Origin: Oxalobacteraceae bacterium
GTDB taxonomy: Bacteria; Pseudomonadota; Gammaproteobacteria; Burkholderiales; Burkholderiaceae_D
Assembly: GCA_030698225.1 (NCBI GenBank)
Contig: JAUYNR010000111.1
Location: forward strand, 1-44,397
Direction of reading: 5' to 3'
Length of the DNA: 44,397 nt
The notes beneath the pieces were generated by a model. It did no database searches. It was not told the origin of the DNA and saw only the letters and a program-made list of their open reading frames with translations. Both the position numbers and the translations under genes were made by a program. Shown piece after piece: positions 24,749 through 34,543 of this stretch. How positions within the stretch are numbered: the stretch's first letter is position 1; each line of letters starts with the position of its first letter.

Positions 24749-27088
24749 ATGACATCCAACGACGCCAAAAAATCCACAAAAAAATCACCTTCAAGTCCGA
24801 CCGGCTGGATTGCCCGGCTCACGATTGGCACCGCGGGGCTGGCATTGAGCCTGGCACTGATCGGCGTACTGGTGCTCGGCATTGCAGTGGCGCTGGCGTA
24901 CCCGAATTTGCCAGCGCTGGATGCGCTGACAGTGTACCGGCCAAAGATGCCCTTGCGCATCTTTTCTGACGATAATGTTCTAATCGGCGAGTTTGGCGAA
25001 GAACGGCGCAGCATGGTGCGCATCAAGGATATTCCGGATGTGATGAAAAAAGCGGTTCTTGCCATTGAGGACGACCGCTTTTATGAACACGGCGGTATTG
25101 ACTACCAGGGCATCCTCCGTGCGGCGGTCCACAACCTGGGCGGCGGCGCCAGACAGGGCGCCTCCACCATCACCCAGCAGGTGGCGCGCAACTTCTTTCT
25201 ATCCAGCGAACAGACCTTCAAACGCAAGATATATGAAGCGCTGCTGGCCTGGAAAATTGAGAAAAGCCTGTCGAAGGACCAGATTCTCGAGGTGTACATG
25301 AACCAGATTTATCTGGGGCAGCGCGCCTACGGCTTTGCGTCGGCAGCTCAGATTTATTTCGGCAAGAGACTGCAGGATGTCACCACGGCAGAGGCGGCCA
25401 TGCTGGCCGGGCTACCGAAAGCCCCTTCGGCCAACAATCCTGTGGTCAATCCGAAGCGGGCCAAAGCCCGCCAGCAATACATCCTGACCAGGATGCACCA
25501 ACTTGGCTATATCGACGACGAACAATGGGATCTGGCAAAAAACGAGACACTGCGCATCAAGACCTACAGCAATGAGTTCGGTATGCATGCCGAATACGTG
25601 GCCGAGATGACCAGACAACTGGTCTATGAGCAGTACAAGGAAGAAACCTATACGCGCGGACTCAATGTGTACACCACTATCCGCAAGGCCGATCAGGATG
25701 CTGCTTATCTGTCGTTGCGCCGTGGCGTGATGGATTACGAGAAACGCCATGGCTACCGCGGGCCGGAAGGATACATGGAAATCCCGTCAGACAAGACCGA
25801 GGCCGACGACGCGATCGAAAAAACCCTTGCCGACTATTCCGATAGTGACGATCTGGTGGCAGCGATCGTGCTCGATGCAACCCCGCAAAAAATCCGCGCG
25901 GTGTTGTCTTCCGGAGAAGAAATCACTATTACCGGCAGCGGGCTGCGCTTTGCCAATAGCTGGCTGTCCGCCAAGGCAGCGCCGAATCACCGCATCAAGC
26001 GCGGCGCGGTGATTCGCGTGACCCAGGATGGCAAGAGCTGGAGCATCACGCACATGCCTGAAGTGGCTGCGGCTTTCGTCTCGGCCAGTACCGATGACGG
26101 TGCAATTCGATCACTGGTTGGCGGCTTCGACTACAACCGCAACAAATTCAATCATGTCACCCAAGCGTGGCGCCAACCCGGCTCCTCGTTCAAGCCTTTC
26201 ATTTATTCGGCATCGCTGGAAAAAGGCATGTCGCCGGCCACCATCATCAACGATGCTCCAATCTCCTTCGGCGGCGGCCTGACCGGAGGACAGTTATGGG
26301 AACCGAAGAACTACGACGGCATGTACGATGGCCCGATGACGATGCGCACCGGTTTGAGCAAATCAAAAAACATGGTTTCGGTGCGGATCCTGAACAAGAT
26401 CGGAGCCAAGTACGGGCAGGAATACGCGACCCGGTTCGGCTTCGATGCCGACAAGAATCCGCCGTACCTGACGCTGTCGCTGGGCGCTGGCGCGGTCACT
26501 CCGTTGCAAATGGCCGGAGCTTACTCGGTATTTGCCAACGGCGGCTACAAGGTCAGCCCTTATATCATCTCGAAAATCACCGATTCCGATGGCAACGTAT
26601 TGTCGCAGGTCGCGCCCGACCAGGCGGGTGACGAAACAAACCGGGTGATTGACGAACGCAATGCGTTCCTGATCGACAGCATGCTCAAGGATGTGGTCAA
26701 CCACGGCACCGCCACCAAGGCGCTGACGCTGAAACGTCCCGACCTGGCCGGCAAGACCGGTACCACCAACGATTCGATCGATGCCTGGTTTGCCGGTTAC
26801 CAGCCGAAACTGGTCGGAATCGCCTGGATGGGCTTCGACAAACCCAGGAATCTGGGCAACCGGGAAACCGGCGGCGGCCTGGCGCTGCCGATCTGGATCG
26901 GTTACATGCAAAAAGTCGTCAACACCTTGCCAATTGAGGAGCGCCCGATACCGAACGGCATCATCGCAGACAATGGCGACTATTACTATGCTGAAAATCC
27001 GCCCGGCACCGGCGTCCAAAGCCTCGGCCTGGACGATGCCGGCACTCCCGACGAGAACGGCAACGAAGTCAAGAACGAACTGTTCTGA
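24749..27088 (+). CDS. mrcA: Penicillin-binding protein 1A (bifunctional transglycosylase/transpeptidase)
   Basis: A class A PBP of 779 residues that polymerises and cross-links peptidoglycan. It has a cytoplasmic Lys/Ser-rich tail and one membrane anchor (about 28-52). The GT51 glycosyltransferase carries catalytic E107 in AIEDDRFYEHGG, with GASTITQQVARN at 137-148. An OB-like insert (about 340-440) is typical of PBP1A. In the transpeptidase domain are the SxxK serine S479 (PGSSFKP), SKN at 539-541 and KTGT at 669-672; all key residues are present. It is divergent from pilM and convergent with cyaY. The position beside pilM is conserved in many proteobacteria. Confidence 0.95.
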   Translation: MTSNDAKKSTKKSPSSPTGWIARLTIGTAGLALSLALIGVLVLGIAVALAYPNLPALDALTVYRPKMPLRIFSDDNVLIGEFGEERRSMVRIKDIPDVMKKAVLAIEDDRFYEHGGIDYQGILRAAVHNLGGGARQGASTITQQVARNFFLSSEQTFKRKIYEALLAWKIEKSLSKDQILEVYMNQIYLGQRAYGFASAAQIYFGKRLQDVTTAEAAMLAGLPKAPSANNPVVNPKRAKARQQYILTRMHQLGYIDDEQWDLAKNETLRIKTYSNEFGMHAEYVAEMTRQLVYEQYKEETYTRGLNVYTTIRKADQDAAYLSLRRGVMDYEKRHGYRGPEGYMEIPSDKTEADDAIEKTLADYSDSDDLVAAIVLDATPQKIRAVLSSGEEITITGSGLRFANSWLSAKAAPNHRIKRGAVIRVTQDGKSWSITHMPEVAAAFVSASTDDGAIRSLVGGFDYNRNKFNHVTQAWRQPGSSFKPFIYSASLEKGMSPATIINDAPISFGGGLTGGQLWEPKNYDGMYDGPMTMRTGLSKSKNMVSVRILNKIGAKYGQEYATRFGFDADKNPPYLTLSLGAGAVTPLQMAGAYSVFANGGYKVSPYIISKITDSDGNVLSQVAPDQAGDETNRVIDERNAFLIDSMLKDVVNHGTATKALTLKRPDLAGKTGTTNDSIDAWFAGYQPKLVGIAWMGFDKPRNLGNRETGGGLALPIWIGYMQKVVNTLPIEERPIPNGIIADNGDYYYAENPPGTGVQSLGLDDAGTPDENGNEVKNELF

Positions 27089-27210
27089 TCCGGCAGGCTT
27101 CTACGCCTATTGCGTTTCTAAATCAATCGTGAACGCGCAGGTGAAGTGCAGACAGGACGCAGCTACGGCAAGCGAAGCCGACAGAGTGCACGGTTGATTT
27201 GGAAATGGAA

Positions 27211-27546
27211 TCAGAATCCGTCCAGCGCCACGCCGACACCACCCTGTTCGCCAACCATGCGCGACAGCGCGGCGCTCAACTCCGAGCCGTCGCGCGTATT
27301 GACCCAGCGCGCATCGTCGCGCTTGTAATGGAATCCGCCCGACTTCGCCGCCACCCACATCTGCTGCATCGGTGCCTGGCTATTGATGATGATTTTGGAG
27401 CCGTTGTCGACAAACTCGATTTCCAGCACGTTGCCGCTGCGACTGCATTCGACATCCAGATCGCCGGACGCGGCGACACGTTCCAGTGCAACTTCGATTG
27501 CGCCCAGGGTCGACTCGGCCAGCGCCAAGAATTCCGATTCCGTCAT
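27211..27546 (-). CDS. cyaY: Frataxin-like iron-binding protein CyaY
   Basis: A 111-residue frataxin homologue that binds iron through an acidic N-terminal helix and modulates Fe-S cluster assembly by IscS. It contains MTESEFLALAESTLGAIEVAL, then DVECSRSGNVLEIEF and the conserved QAPMQQMWVAAKSGGFHY segment. ATG 27546 is chosen because GGAG lies just upstream and it gives the canonical N-terminus; a Met four codons earlier is possible. It is divergent from lptM-lysA and convergent with PBP1A. In E. coli cyaY lies next to yifL (lptM), and that proximity is kept here. Confidence 0.94.
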   Translation of the reverse strand: MTESEFLALAESTLGAIEVALERVAASGDLDVECSRSGNVLEIEFVDNGSKIIINSQAPMQQMWVAAKSGGFHYKRDDARWVNTRDGSELSAALSRMVGEQGGVGVALDGF

Positions 27547-27585
27547 GCTACACTCCAATCCGTTTATGTAACCGTGATTCTAATC

Positions 27586-27777
27586 GTGAATTCCCCTTTC
27601 AGTTTGCCGCGCTCTGCCGCCATTGCCGTTTTTGCCATCCTGATCAGCCTGCTGGGCGCCTGTGGCCAAAGAGGGCCGCTGTATCTGCAGGCCAAGCCGG
27701 CGCCCGCCCCTGCCGCAACACCGGCAGCATTACCTGCCAGCACCCCCGCCAGCACACCGCTCCCAGTCACTCAATAA
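27586..27777 (+). CDS. lptM: LptM (YifL-family) outer-membrane lipoprotein
   Basis: A 63-residue lipoprotein: a hydrophobic signal (AIAVFAILISLLGAC) with lipobox LGAC (C26), followed directly by the family hallmark GQRGPLYL and an Ala/Pro-rich tail. LptM assists correct disulfide formation and assembly of the LPS translocon LptD-LptE. No ATG is available; GTG 27586 gives a sensible signal peptide, with TTG 27604 or an upstream GTG as alternatives. It precedes lysA by 10 bases and is divergent from cyaY, the usual betaproteobacterial context. Confidence 0.82.
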   Translation: MNSPFSLPRSAAIAVFAILISLLGACGQRGPLYLQAKPAPAPAATPAALPASTPASTPLPVTQ

Positions 27778-27787
27778 CTCACTCTCC

Positions 27788-29056
27788 ATGTCGCATTTTT
27801 CCTATCAGTTTGGCGTTCTGTGCGCCGAAAACACGCCCTTGAACAGCATTGCCGAGCAGTTCGGCACTCCGACCTATGTCTACTCCAAAGCCGCGCTGAG
27901 CGAGAACTTCGCTGCTTACGCCAATGCCTGCAGCGGCCACGATGCATTGGTGTGCTATGCGGTGAAAGCCAATTCCAATCTCGCCATCCTGAACTTGCTG
28001 GCCCGGCAGGGCGCGGGCTTTGACCTGGTATCCGGCGGCGAACTGCAGCGCGTGATCGCCGCCGGCGGCGCCACCGACAAATGCCTGTTCTCCGGCGTCG
28101 GCAAGACGCGCGCCGAGATGCGCCTGGCGCTGGCGCACGGCATCCTGTGCTTCAACGTCGAATCGATTCCCGAACTGCACCTGTTGAACGAAGTCGCGGG
28201 CGAGATGGGCAAGATCGCGCCGGTCAGCCTGCGCGTCAACCCGAACGTGGATGCGAATACCCATCCCTACATCTCGACCGGGCTGAAGGACAACAAATTC
28301 GGCGTCGCCTTCGACGATGCGCTGGCAACCTATCGCACCGCAGCGGCACTGCCGCATCTGGCGGTGGTCGGCATCGACTGCCATATCGGATCGCAACTGC
28401 TGGACGATGCGCCGCTGCTGGAAGCGCTCGACAAACTGCTGGATCTAATCGATGCGCTGGCTGCAGTAGATATCCGGATCCATCATCTCGACATCGGCGG
28501 AGGCATCGGCATCACCTATGACGACGAGCAGCCGGTACCGGTTGGCGCATATCTGGCGCGCCTGTTCGCCAGAATCGATGGCTGGCGCGCAGAAAAGCAT
28601 GGCGGCGCGCCGATCAAGGTATTGTTCGAGCCGGGCCGCTCGATCGTCGGCAACGCCGGCGTGTTACTGACCCAAACCCTGTATTTGAAACACGGCGAAA
28701 GCAAGAATTTTGCGGTGGTCGATGCGGCCATGAACGACTTGATGCGCCCGGCCATGTACGAAGCCTGGCACCGGGTGCAGCCGGTAGTGCCGCGCCAGCA
28801 GCCGGCCCAGACCTTTGACGTGGTCGGCCCGATCTGCGAATCGGGCGACTGGCTGGCGCGCAGCCGGGAGCTGGCGCTGGAACCGGGCGATCTGCTGGCC
28901 ATCATGTCTGCCGGCGCCTATGGCATGACGATGGCATCGAATTACAATACCCGCCCGCGTGCAGCCGAAGTGATGGTCGATGGCGACCGGGTGCACCTGA
29001 TCCGCAAGCGCGAAACGGCGGCCGATCTGTTCGCACTCGAAGCCCTGATCGGTTGA
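27788..29056 (+). CDS. lysA: Diaminopimelate decarboxylase LysA
   Basis: A PLP enzyme that decarboxylates meso-diaminopimelate to L-lysine, 422 residues. K60 in CYAVKANSN is the Schiff-base lysine. HIGSQL and HHLDIGGGIGI follow in the alanine-racemase-like barrel. GPICESGDWLA in the C-terminal domain provides the catalytic cysteine from the partner subunit. ATG 27788 is 10 bases after the lptM stop. The gene ends ahead of repeat element C, convergent with msrQ. Confidence 0.96.
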   Translation: MSHFSYQFGVLCAENTPLNSIAEQFGTPTYVYSKAALSENFAAYANACSGHDALVCYAVKANSNLAILNLLARQGAGFDLVSGGELQRVIAAGGATDKCLFSGVGKTRAEMRLALAHGILCFNVESIPELHLLNEVAGEMGKIAPVSLRVNPNVDANTHPYISTGLKDNKFGVAFDDALATYRTAAALPHLAVVGIDCHIGSQLLDDAPLLEALDKLLDLIDALAAVDIRIHHLDIGGGIGITYDDEQPVPVGAYLARLFARIDGWRAEKHGGAPIKVLFEPGRSIVGNAGVLLTQTLYLKHGESKNFAVVDAAMNDLMRPAMYEAWHRVQPVVPRQQPAQTFDVVGPICESGDWLARSRELALEPGDLLAIMSAGAYGMTMASNYNTRPRAAEVMVDGDRVHLIRKRETAADLFALEALIG

Positions 29057-29084
29057 CTGGTCCCATCCAGATTGTTACTGCACC

Positions 29085-29145
29085 ATGTATTTTTATCCAT
29101 CGCATATAAAATATGCGGCAATGCCAGTGTTTTTTGGCATACTCC
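29085..29145 (-). repeat. 61-bp intergenic element, copy C
   Basis: On the minus strand it begins GGAGTATGCC 43 bases after the msrQ stop and ends AAAAATACAT. The first hairpin is ATGCCA / TGGCAT and the second CGCATAT / ATATGCG, the strongest pairing among the five copies. It sits between convergent lysA and msrQ. Confidence 0.72.
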
Positions 29146-29188
29146 GATAAATCCAGTGCAGGCTTGGGTGCCTGCACTAGCAAGCGCT

Positions 29189-29851
29189 TCAAATCGGCGA
29201 GATCTTAATGAAGCGTTTTTGCTGGCGCCTTTGCCTGACACGCGACACTAGCCGCACCAGCAGCAGCGATGCCACGATCAGTCCCATCAGGATCGGCTGG
29301 GCAAAGTCATGCTTGCCCGCCTTCATCCACCAGAAATGCACGATCGCCAGCGGCGCAATCAGGTAAATAAGGCGATGCAACCATTGCCAGCGCTTGCCGC
29401 CCAACAGCCGTACCATGCGGTTGCTGCTGGTGGCCGCCAGCGGAATCAGCAGCACGAAGGTGATGAAGCCGACCGTAATGAAAGGTCGCTTGATGACGTC
29501 CCTGAACATTTCGCTCAGATCGAAGAAATGGTCGAACCAGACGAAAGTCATGAAGTGCAGGCAGGCGTAAAAGAAGACGAACAAGCCAAGCATGCGGCGC
29601 AACTTGATCAGCCACGGCCATTGCAGCCATTTGCGCAGCGGCGTCACCGCCAGCGTGATGCAAAGGAAATACAGCGTCCAGTCGCCGCTGTTGCGGCTGA
29701 TGAATTCAAGCGGATTGGCGCCGAGCCGGTCGGTCAGCGTAAATATCACCAAGCGCAGAAACGGCAGCAGCGAGAGCAGGAAAACACAGCGCTTGATGCC
29801 GCTCAATTGGCGCGGCGTCGGATGAAAGGGGGGATTGCCGGGGAAGGTCAT
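29189..29851 (-). CDS. msrQ: Haem-binding membrane subunit MsrQ (YedZ)
   Basis: A 220-residue inner-membrane cytochrome b-type protein that passes quinol or flavin electrons to MsrP. About six membrane segments are seen, in a ferric-reductase-like fold. Haem-ligand histidines lie in YACLHFMTFVWFDHFF, in the RWQWLHRLIYLIAPLAIVHFWW region, and in the conserved LRRMLGLFVFFYACLH context. The gene follows msrP on the minus strand with 12 bases between them, forming the msrPQ operon for repair of oxidised methionine in periplasmic proteins. Confidence 0.93.
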   Translation of the reverse strand: MTFPGNPPFHPTPRQLSGIKRCVFLLSLLPFLRLVIFTLTDRLGANPLEFISRNSGDWTLYFLCITLAVTPLRKWLQWPWLIKLRRMLGLFVFFYACLHFMTFVWFDHFFDLSEMFRDVIKRPFITVGFITFVLLIPLAATSSNRMVRLLGGKRWQWLHRLIYLIAPLAIVHFWWMKAGKHDFAQPILMGLIVASLLLVRLVSRVRQRRQQKRFIKISPI

Positions 29852-29863
29852 CGCGCGGCAACC

Positions 29864-30841
29864 TTAGAAAAGTTTTTTCAGGTCCATCCCGGCATACAGA
29901 GATGCGACCTCGCTATAACCGTTGAACATCAGCGTCTTGCGCTTCCTGGTAAAGAAGCTGTCCTCGCCGATGCGCCGTTCGCTGGCCTGCGACCAGCGCG
30001 GGTGATCGACCTCCGGATTGACGTTTGCATAAAAACCATACTCCTGCGGTGCTGCGATATTCCATGCAGTCTTCGGCTGCTCGTTGACGAAGCGGATCTT
30101 GACGATCGACTTGGCCGATTTGAAGCCGTATTTCCACGGCAGCACGATGCGTACCGGCGCACCGTTCTGGTTCGGCAACACTTCGCCGTACATGCCGAAT
30201 GTCAGCAGCGCCAGCGGATGATGTGCCTCATCGATGCGCAAGCCTTCCACATACGGCCAATCCAGCACCGGACTGCGCAGGCCGGGCATCTGCTTCGGAT
30301 CGGCCAGCGTGACGAATTCAATGAATTTCGCGTTGCCGGTCGGCTCCACCTTTTTGATCAGCGCCGACAACGAATAGCCGACCCACGGAATCACCATTGA
30401 CCAGCCTTCGACACAGCGCAAGCGGTAGATGCGCTCTTCCAGCGGCGCCAGCTTCAGCAGGCTATCCAGATCCAGCGTCATCGGCTTTTTTACTTCGCCC
30501 TCGATGGCGATGCTCCAGGGCCGCGTCTTCAGGCTGCCCGCGTACTTGGCCGGGTCCGACTTGTCGGTGCCGAATTCATAAAAATTATTGTAGGTGGTCG
30601 CATCCTTGTAGGCGCTCTGCCGGTCCATCATCGGATAGGCCGGATTCGGTTTGCCGGCCAGTTTCCGCGCGGCATTCTGTGCCAGCGCCTGGCGCGTGGC
30701 CATCTCCAGCAGGGCGCCGCCGGCGATCGAGCCGACCGCGACCTGCCTGATGAAGCTGCGGCGCGATTCAAAGATGTGCTTCGGAGTGATTTCGGAAGCA
30801 AACGGAATATCGACCCCGTTCGGGCTGCGCTTGATCAACAT
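29864..30841 (-). CDS. msrP: Periplasmic methionine-sulfoxide reductase catalytic subunit MsrP (YedY)
   Basis: A 325-residue molybdopterin enzyme that reduces methionine sulfoxide in periplasmic proteins. A Tat signal peptide with twin arginines (SRRSFIRQ, residues 26-33) ends near residue 55. The molybdenum-ligating cysteine is C143 in [13 protein letters not shown], and [15 protein letters not shown] is a further YedY motif. It is transcribed with msrQ just downstream. The 248 bases up to ccsB contain no recognisable terminator or gene. MsrP guards against hypochlorite-type stress and fits the redox-maintenance genes nearby. Confidence 0.95.
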   Translation of the reverse strand: MLIKRSPNGVDIPFASEITPKHIFESRRSFIRQVAVGSIAGGALLEMATRQALAQNAARKLAGKPNPAYPMMDRQSAYKDATTYNNFYEFGTDKSDPAKYAGSLKTRPWSIAIEGEVKKPMTLDLDSLLKLAPLEERIYRLRCVEGWSMVIPWVGYSLSALIKKVEPTGNAKFIEFVTLADPKQMPGLRSPVLDWPYVEGLRIDEAHHPLALLTFGMYGEVLPNQNGAPVRIVLPWKYGFKSAKSIVKIRFVNEQPKTAWNIAAPQEYGFYANVNPEVDHPRWSQASERRIGEDSFFTRKRKTLMFNGYSEVASLYAGMDLKKLF

Positions 30842-31089
30842 GATGACTCCAATTTGCGATGTTGCCGGTAAATGATGTCAGTTGGTCTGGCGCGCCGGCG
30901 CAACCTTACAAGATTATTGTAATTGGCGATACCGCAGGTCGGGCATAGCGGATGCGGGCCAAGCCGACCGGTTCGGATATACAGAGGGGAGACTCATGAT
31001 GGTCATCCCCGGCCGGCCAGTCGTCTGCGCTGCGCCTGCAGCACGGCCGACATGGTCAGCCGGGACCCGCGCAGTCCGTCCGGCGCGAC

Positions 31090-32241
31090 TTACAATTCGC
31101 CGTAGGAATGCAGGCCGGACAGGAACATGTTGACGCCCAGAAAGGCAAACGTCGTTACCAGCAAACCGCCCAGCGCCCACCATGCGGCCATTTGTCCGCG
31201 CAAGCCCTTCATCAGGCGCATGTGCAGCCAGGCCGCGTAATTCAGCCAGACGATCAGTGCCCAGGTTTCTTTCGGGTCCCACGACCAGTAGCCACCCCAG
31301 GCTTCGGCAGCCCACAGCGCGCCGAGGATGGTGGCGATGGTGAAAAATGCGAAACCGACTGAAATCGCCTTGTACATCACGTCATCCAGCACTTCCAGCG
31401 ACGGCAACCGGTCGACCAGCATGCCTTTGGACTTGAGCAGGTAGGCAACCGCCACCATCGCAGCCAGCGCAAACGTGCCATACCCGATGAAATTGGCAGG
31501 CACATGGATTTTCATCCACCAGCTTTGCAGTGCCGGCACCAGCGGCTGGATATTGGCGGCGTCGCGCGATACGGTATACCAGAGCAAAAAGCCGACCGCG
31601 GCGGCAATCACCAGCAGCACGAACGGGCCCAGTTGGCGGGTTGCATAATGCTGTTCGTAATACAGGTAAAACAACGCGGTAATCATCGAGAACAGGATGA
31701 ACACTTCATACAGGTTCGACACCGGTATGTGGCCGATGTCGGCACCGATCAGATACGACTCGTACCAGCGCACCAGCATGCCGGCGAAACCCATCACCAC
31801 CGCAGCCCAGCACAAAACCGAACCGACCGCAGAGCCGAAATCCGACCGGGCAACCAGGCCGATCCAGTAGAAAAAGGTCGAAAGCAGGAATAAAGTTCCC
31901 ATCCACAGGATCGCCGACTGGCTCGACAACAGGTATTTGAGCAAGAATTTCTGGTTCGCCATCTCGAGCGCACCGCCGTACAGCGCGATGGCCGACAGAC
32001 TCAGGACCGCCAGCACGACAAACAGCCCGCGCACCGGCTTCCAGTTCCAGCCCAGCCAGGCGAAGGTCGGCGCCGCCAGCACCAGGATCGACTTCTCGTA
32101 AATGTCCATGAAATGGCCATACATGCTCAAGCCGGTCAGCGAGGCCGCCACCAGGGCTGCCGCATACAGCCAGTCGAGCGGCGATAGACGCTTGAAATAG
32201 CCGGGTTGCGGCGAATAGCTTGCTTGTTGCGTCAATTCCAT
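31090..32241 (-). CDS. ccsB: System II cytochrome c biogenesis protein CcsB (ResC/CcsA family)
   Basis: A 383-residue polytopic membrane protein of the haem-handling HHP family, half of the System II cytochrome c synthetase. The tryptophan-rich WWD segment, WAAEAWGGYWSWDPKETWAL, is intact near residue 307. Conserved histidines flank it, in KIHVPANFIGYGTFA and NYAAWLHMRLMKG. About eight membrane segments are visible. It works with ResB (upstream, 80 bases away) to attach haem to CXXCH apocytochromes such as the c4 encoded next in the cluster. Confidence 0.94.
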   Translation of the reverse strand: MELTQQASYSPQPGYFKRLSPLDWLYAAALVAASLTGLSMYGHFMDIYEKSILVLAAPTFAWLGWNWKPVRGLFVVLAVLSLSAIALYGGALEMANQKFLLKYLLSSQSAILWMGTLFLLSTFFYWIGLVARSDFGSAVGSVLCWAAVVMGFAGMLVRWYESYLIGADIGHIPVSNLYEVFILFSMITALFYLYYEQHYATRQLGPFVLLVIAAAVGFLLWYTVSRDAANIQPLVPALQSWWMKIHVPANFIGYGTFALAAMVAVAYLLKSKGMLVDRLPSLEVLDDVMYKAISVGFAFFTIATILGALWAAEAWGGYWSWDPKETWALIVWLNYAAWLHMRLMKGLRGQMAAWWALGGLLVTTFAFLGVNMFLSGLHSYGEL

Positions 32242-32321
32242 GATGTTTCTCCGTTGTTGCCAGACTGCCGCCGGGACAACCTGCTCAATAATCAGTACAG
32301 AAGTGTAGTCCTATCGCGCCA

Positions 32322-34454
32322 TCACTGCACAGGCGGGTCCGGCTGCGTCATTTGCTGCTTGAGAGTGCGGTAGTCGTTCTCGAAGTCGAGCGTTTTGCGC
32401 TGCGAACTCATCGCCATCAGGGCAACCGAACCGGCATCGCGATCCTTGAGCCAAACCCACAGGCGACGCTCACGGATATAAAACATCGAAAATACGCCCA
32501 GCGTCAGCAGCAGGCAACCGAAATACACCACCTTCTTGCCGGGCGAGCGGGTGACCTGGAACACTGAAGCCTTGATTTCTTCGAAACCCTGCAATTGCAG
32601 ATACACCGGCGCGCCATAAAAGAAGGCGTCGGATAGCGCGCTGGTGCTCAATTGCAGGAAGCGCGCATGCGTGTCAGTGGCTTCGATCGGCTTCAAGCCA
32701 TCTTTTTCGCGCGCCGCCTGCCACAGCTCCCACATGCTGCCGTTGAGTATCTTCATGAAAATATCGGCTGCCTTTTCCTGCTCGGCGGGCGGAATATTGT
32801 CGAGAAATTTCGATACCGCGAGATAGCCGGCTGCAGTGCCAGTGCCGTCGCCGGCGAATACCGTCAGACTCTTGCTCGCGGATTGCTGCAACTGGGGACC
32901 CAGCTTGCTGCCGCCATCGGACCCTCCCTGCAGTGCGCGCCCCGCATAGCGTTGCGCCGCCTGTTCACGCAAGGCGGGGTCCAGCAGTGCGGCGCGCAAG
33001 CGCATCCATTCCTGCACGGTATTGTTATCGTCGGCTGGAATCCGCAGAAAACGGAATTGCTCTGCCGGCGTATCGCGCGTACCGGCCAGGAACACATAGG
33101 CGCGGTCGAGCAGTACCGGCTGCATGTAATTCTGGAACTCGCGCGCCTGGCCGTTCTTGTCGCGCAGTTTGTACTGCACGCTGGGACCGGCATTTTTCAG
33201 ATTCTTGTCGTTGGCATTCTTGGCGGCAGAGCCGAGATGCTGGTCCAGCGTACTCGATAATTTCTGATTGAAAGTCTTGTCAACCGCGCGCAGATCTTGC
33301 CCCTGCCCCATGTTTTCAATATTGAACGGACGAAAGCCGGACCACTCCACCGTGTATTCGCCGCCACTGCCCGGCTGATCGGCCTTACTCAGTACCGTCG
33401 TGTTGCCGACCACACCGGCAATCGGAAACGTATATGTTTTGGTGCCGGCCATCGGGTAGCCGGTCAGCTTCAGTTTGCTGCCGCCGTCCTCGAAACTCGA
33501 TTGATAGACGGCCACGCCCTTGTAAATCAGCGGCTCGTTAACCTTGATGGTAGCCGGGAAAGACTTCCCGCTCTGGTGATCGGTCACGACCACGTCGCTG
33601 GCAAATAGCTTTGGCATGCCAGTGGAATAGAAATCGATGGTGAATTTCTTGAGCTGAATCGAGAACGGCAATCCCTGGATCAGCACGCCATCCTGCTGCG
33701 GAATGATGGCTGTATCGCTGCTGGCGCCCTCGGGAATCAGGGTATTGCCGCGAAAGGTCGGATTGGCATGACTCAGCCAGTGTTGCTGCGGAATATCGGC
33801 AATGATGCCGTTGCCAGCAAAGGGCGTCTTGCCCATGAACCATTGCTGAAAGCGGATCGGCATGTCCGAATCCAGCAAACCGCCGATGCAGATGATGACG
33901 ATTGCGCTATGCGCGAAAATATAGCCCCATTTGTTGGCTGCGCCTTGCTTGGCAGCGATCAGGGTTGCCTGCTCTTTTGCGACGACCTTGGTCTTATAAC
34001 CCTGATCAGCCAGCTGGGCGACCAGGCGCTGCGTCAGACGGGCGCGGGATGCGCTGGAAGCCCACTCGGCCTTGTGATGGAAATTGCGCAGGGATTCTTC
34101 CCGCACGTATTCACGCCAGCTACGCATGTCCTTGAGCATCTTGGGCGCATTGCGGATGATGCACAGTGATGTCGAGAGCACCAGGAAAGCCATGATCAGT
34201 AAGAACCACCAGGTTGAATAGAGTGCGTACAAGCCGAATTTGTCAAATACTTCAAACCAGAACGGGCCGAACTGGTTGACGTAATTCGACATCGGCTCAC
34301 TCTGCTTCAACACCGTGCCGATCACGGAAGCGATCGCAATCAGCGTCAACAGGCTGATTGCGAAACGCATCGAGGAGAGGAGTTCCACCGCGTCGGCGAG
34401 CCAGCGGCGGTGAGTCTTGATCTGTAATCCGGCAGTGCTTGTGTTCATGCTCAT
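32322..34454 (-). CDS. resB: System II cytochrome c biogenesis protein ResB (Ccs1)
   Basis: A 710-residue membrane protein, the second half of the System II haem attachment complex. Membrane segments appear near residues 25-50, 75-95 and 175-200. A large periplasmic domain (about 210-630) follows, then a final membrane helix near residue 650 (VVYFGCLLLTLGVFSMFYI). MRFAISLLTLIAIASVIGT and FWFEVFDKFGLYALYSTWWF are typical of the family N-terminus. The first Met (34454) is used; the Met two codons later is an alternative. It lies between the cytochrome c4 gene and ccsB, all on one strand, with a terminator between c4 and resB. Confidence 0.94.
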   Translation of the reverse strand: MSMNTSTAGLQIKTHRRWLADAVELLSSMRFAISLLTLIAIASVIGTVLKQSEPMSNYVNQFGPFWFEVFDKFGLYALYSTWWFLLIMAFLVLSTSLCIIRNAPKMLKDMRSWREYVREESLRNFHHKAEWASSASRARLTQRLVAQLADQGYKTKVVAKEQATLIAAKQGAANKWGYIFAHSAIVIICIGGLLDSDMPIRFQQWFMGKTPFAGNGIIADIPQQHWLSHANPTFRGNTLIPEGASSDTAIIPQQDGVLIQGLPFSIQLKKFTIDFYSTGMPKLFASDVVVTDHQSGKSFPATIKVNEPLIYKGVAVYQSSFEDGGSKLKLTGYPMAGTKTYTFPIAGVVGNTTVLSKADQPGSGGEYTVEWSGFRPFNIENMGQGQDLRAVDKTFNQKLSSTLDQHLGSAAKNANDKNLKNAGPSVQYKLRDKNGQAREFQNYMQPVLLDRAYVFLAGTRDTPAEQFRFLRIPADDNNTVQEWMRLRAALLDPALREQAAQRYAGRALQGGSDGGSKLGPQLQQSASKSLTVFAGDGTGTAAGYLAVSKFLDNIPPAEQEKAADIFMKILNGSMWELWQAAREKDGLKPIEATDTHARFLQLSTSALSDAFFYGAPVYLQLQGFEEIKASVFQVTRSPGKKVVYFGCLLLTLGVFSMFYIRERRLWVWLKDRDAGSVALMAMSSQRKTLDFENDYRTLKQQMTQPDPPVQ

Positions 34455-34472
34455 GCTATACGATCGTCATCT

Positions 34473-34507
34473 TTAAAAAAACAAAAGGGGTAGCCTTGGC
34501 CACCCCC
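34473..34507 (-). terminator. Intrinsic terminator after cytochrome c4
   Basis: On the minus strand GGGGTGGCC-AA-GGCTACCCC (34487-34506) forms a 9-bp stem with one mismatch, followed by TTTTGTTTTTTT (34486 downwards). It lies 37 bases after the c4 stop and upstream of resB, so resB-ccsB may need their own promoter or read-through. Confidence 0.88.
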
Positions 34508-34543
34508 TCAGTACTTCTCGTAATTATTATGGTGTATGTCTGA

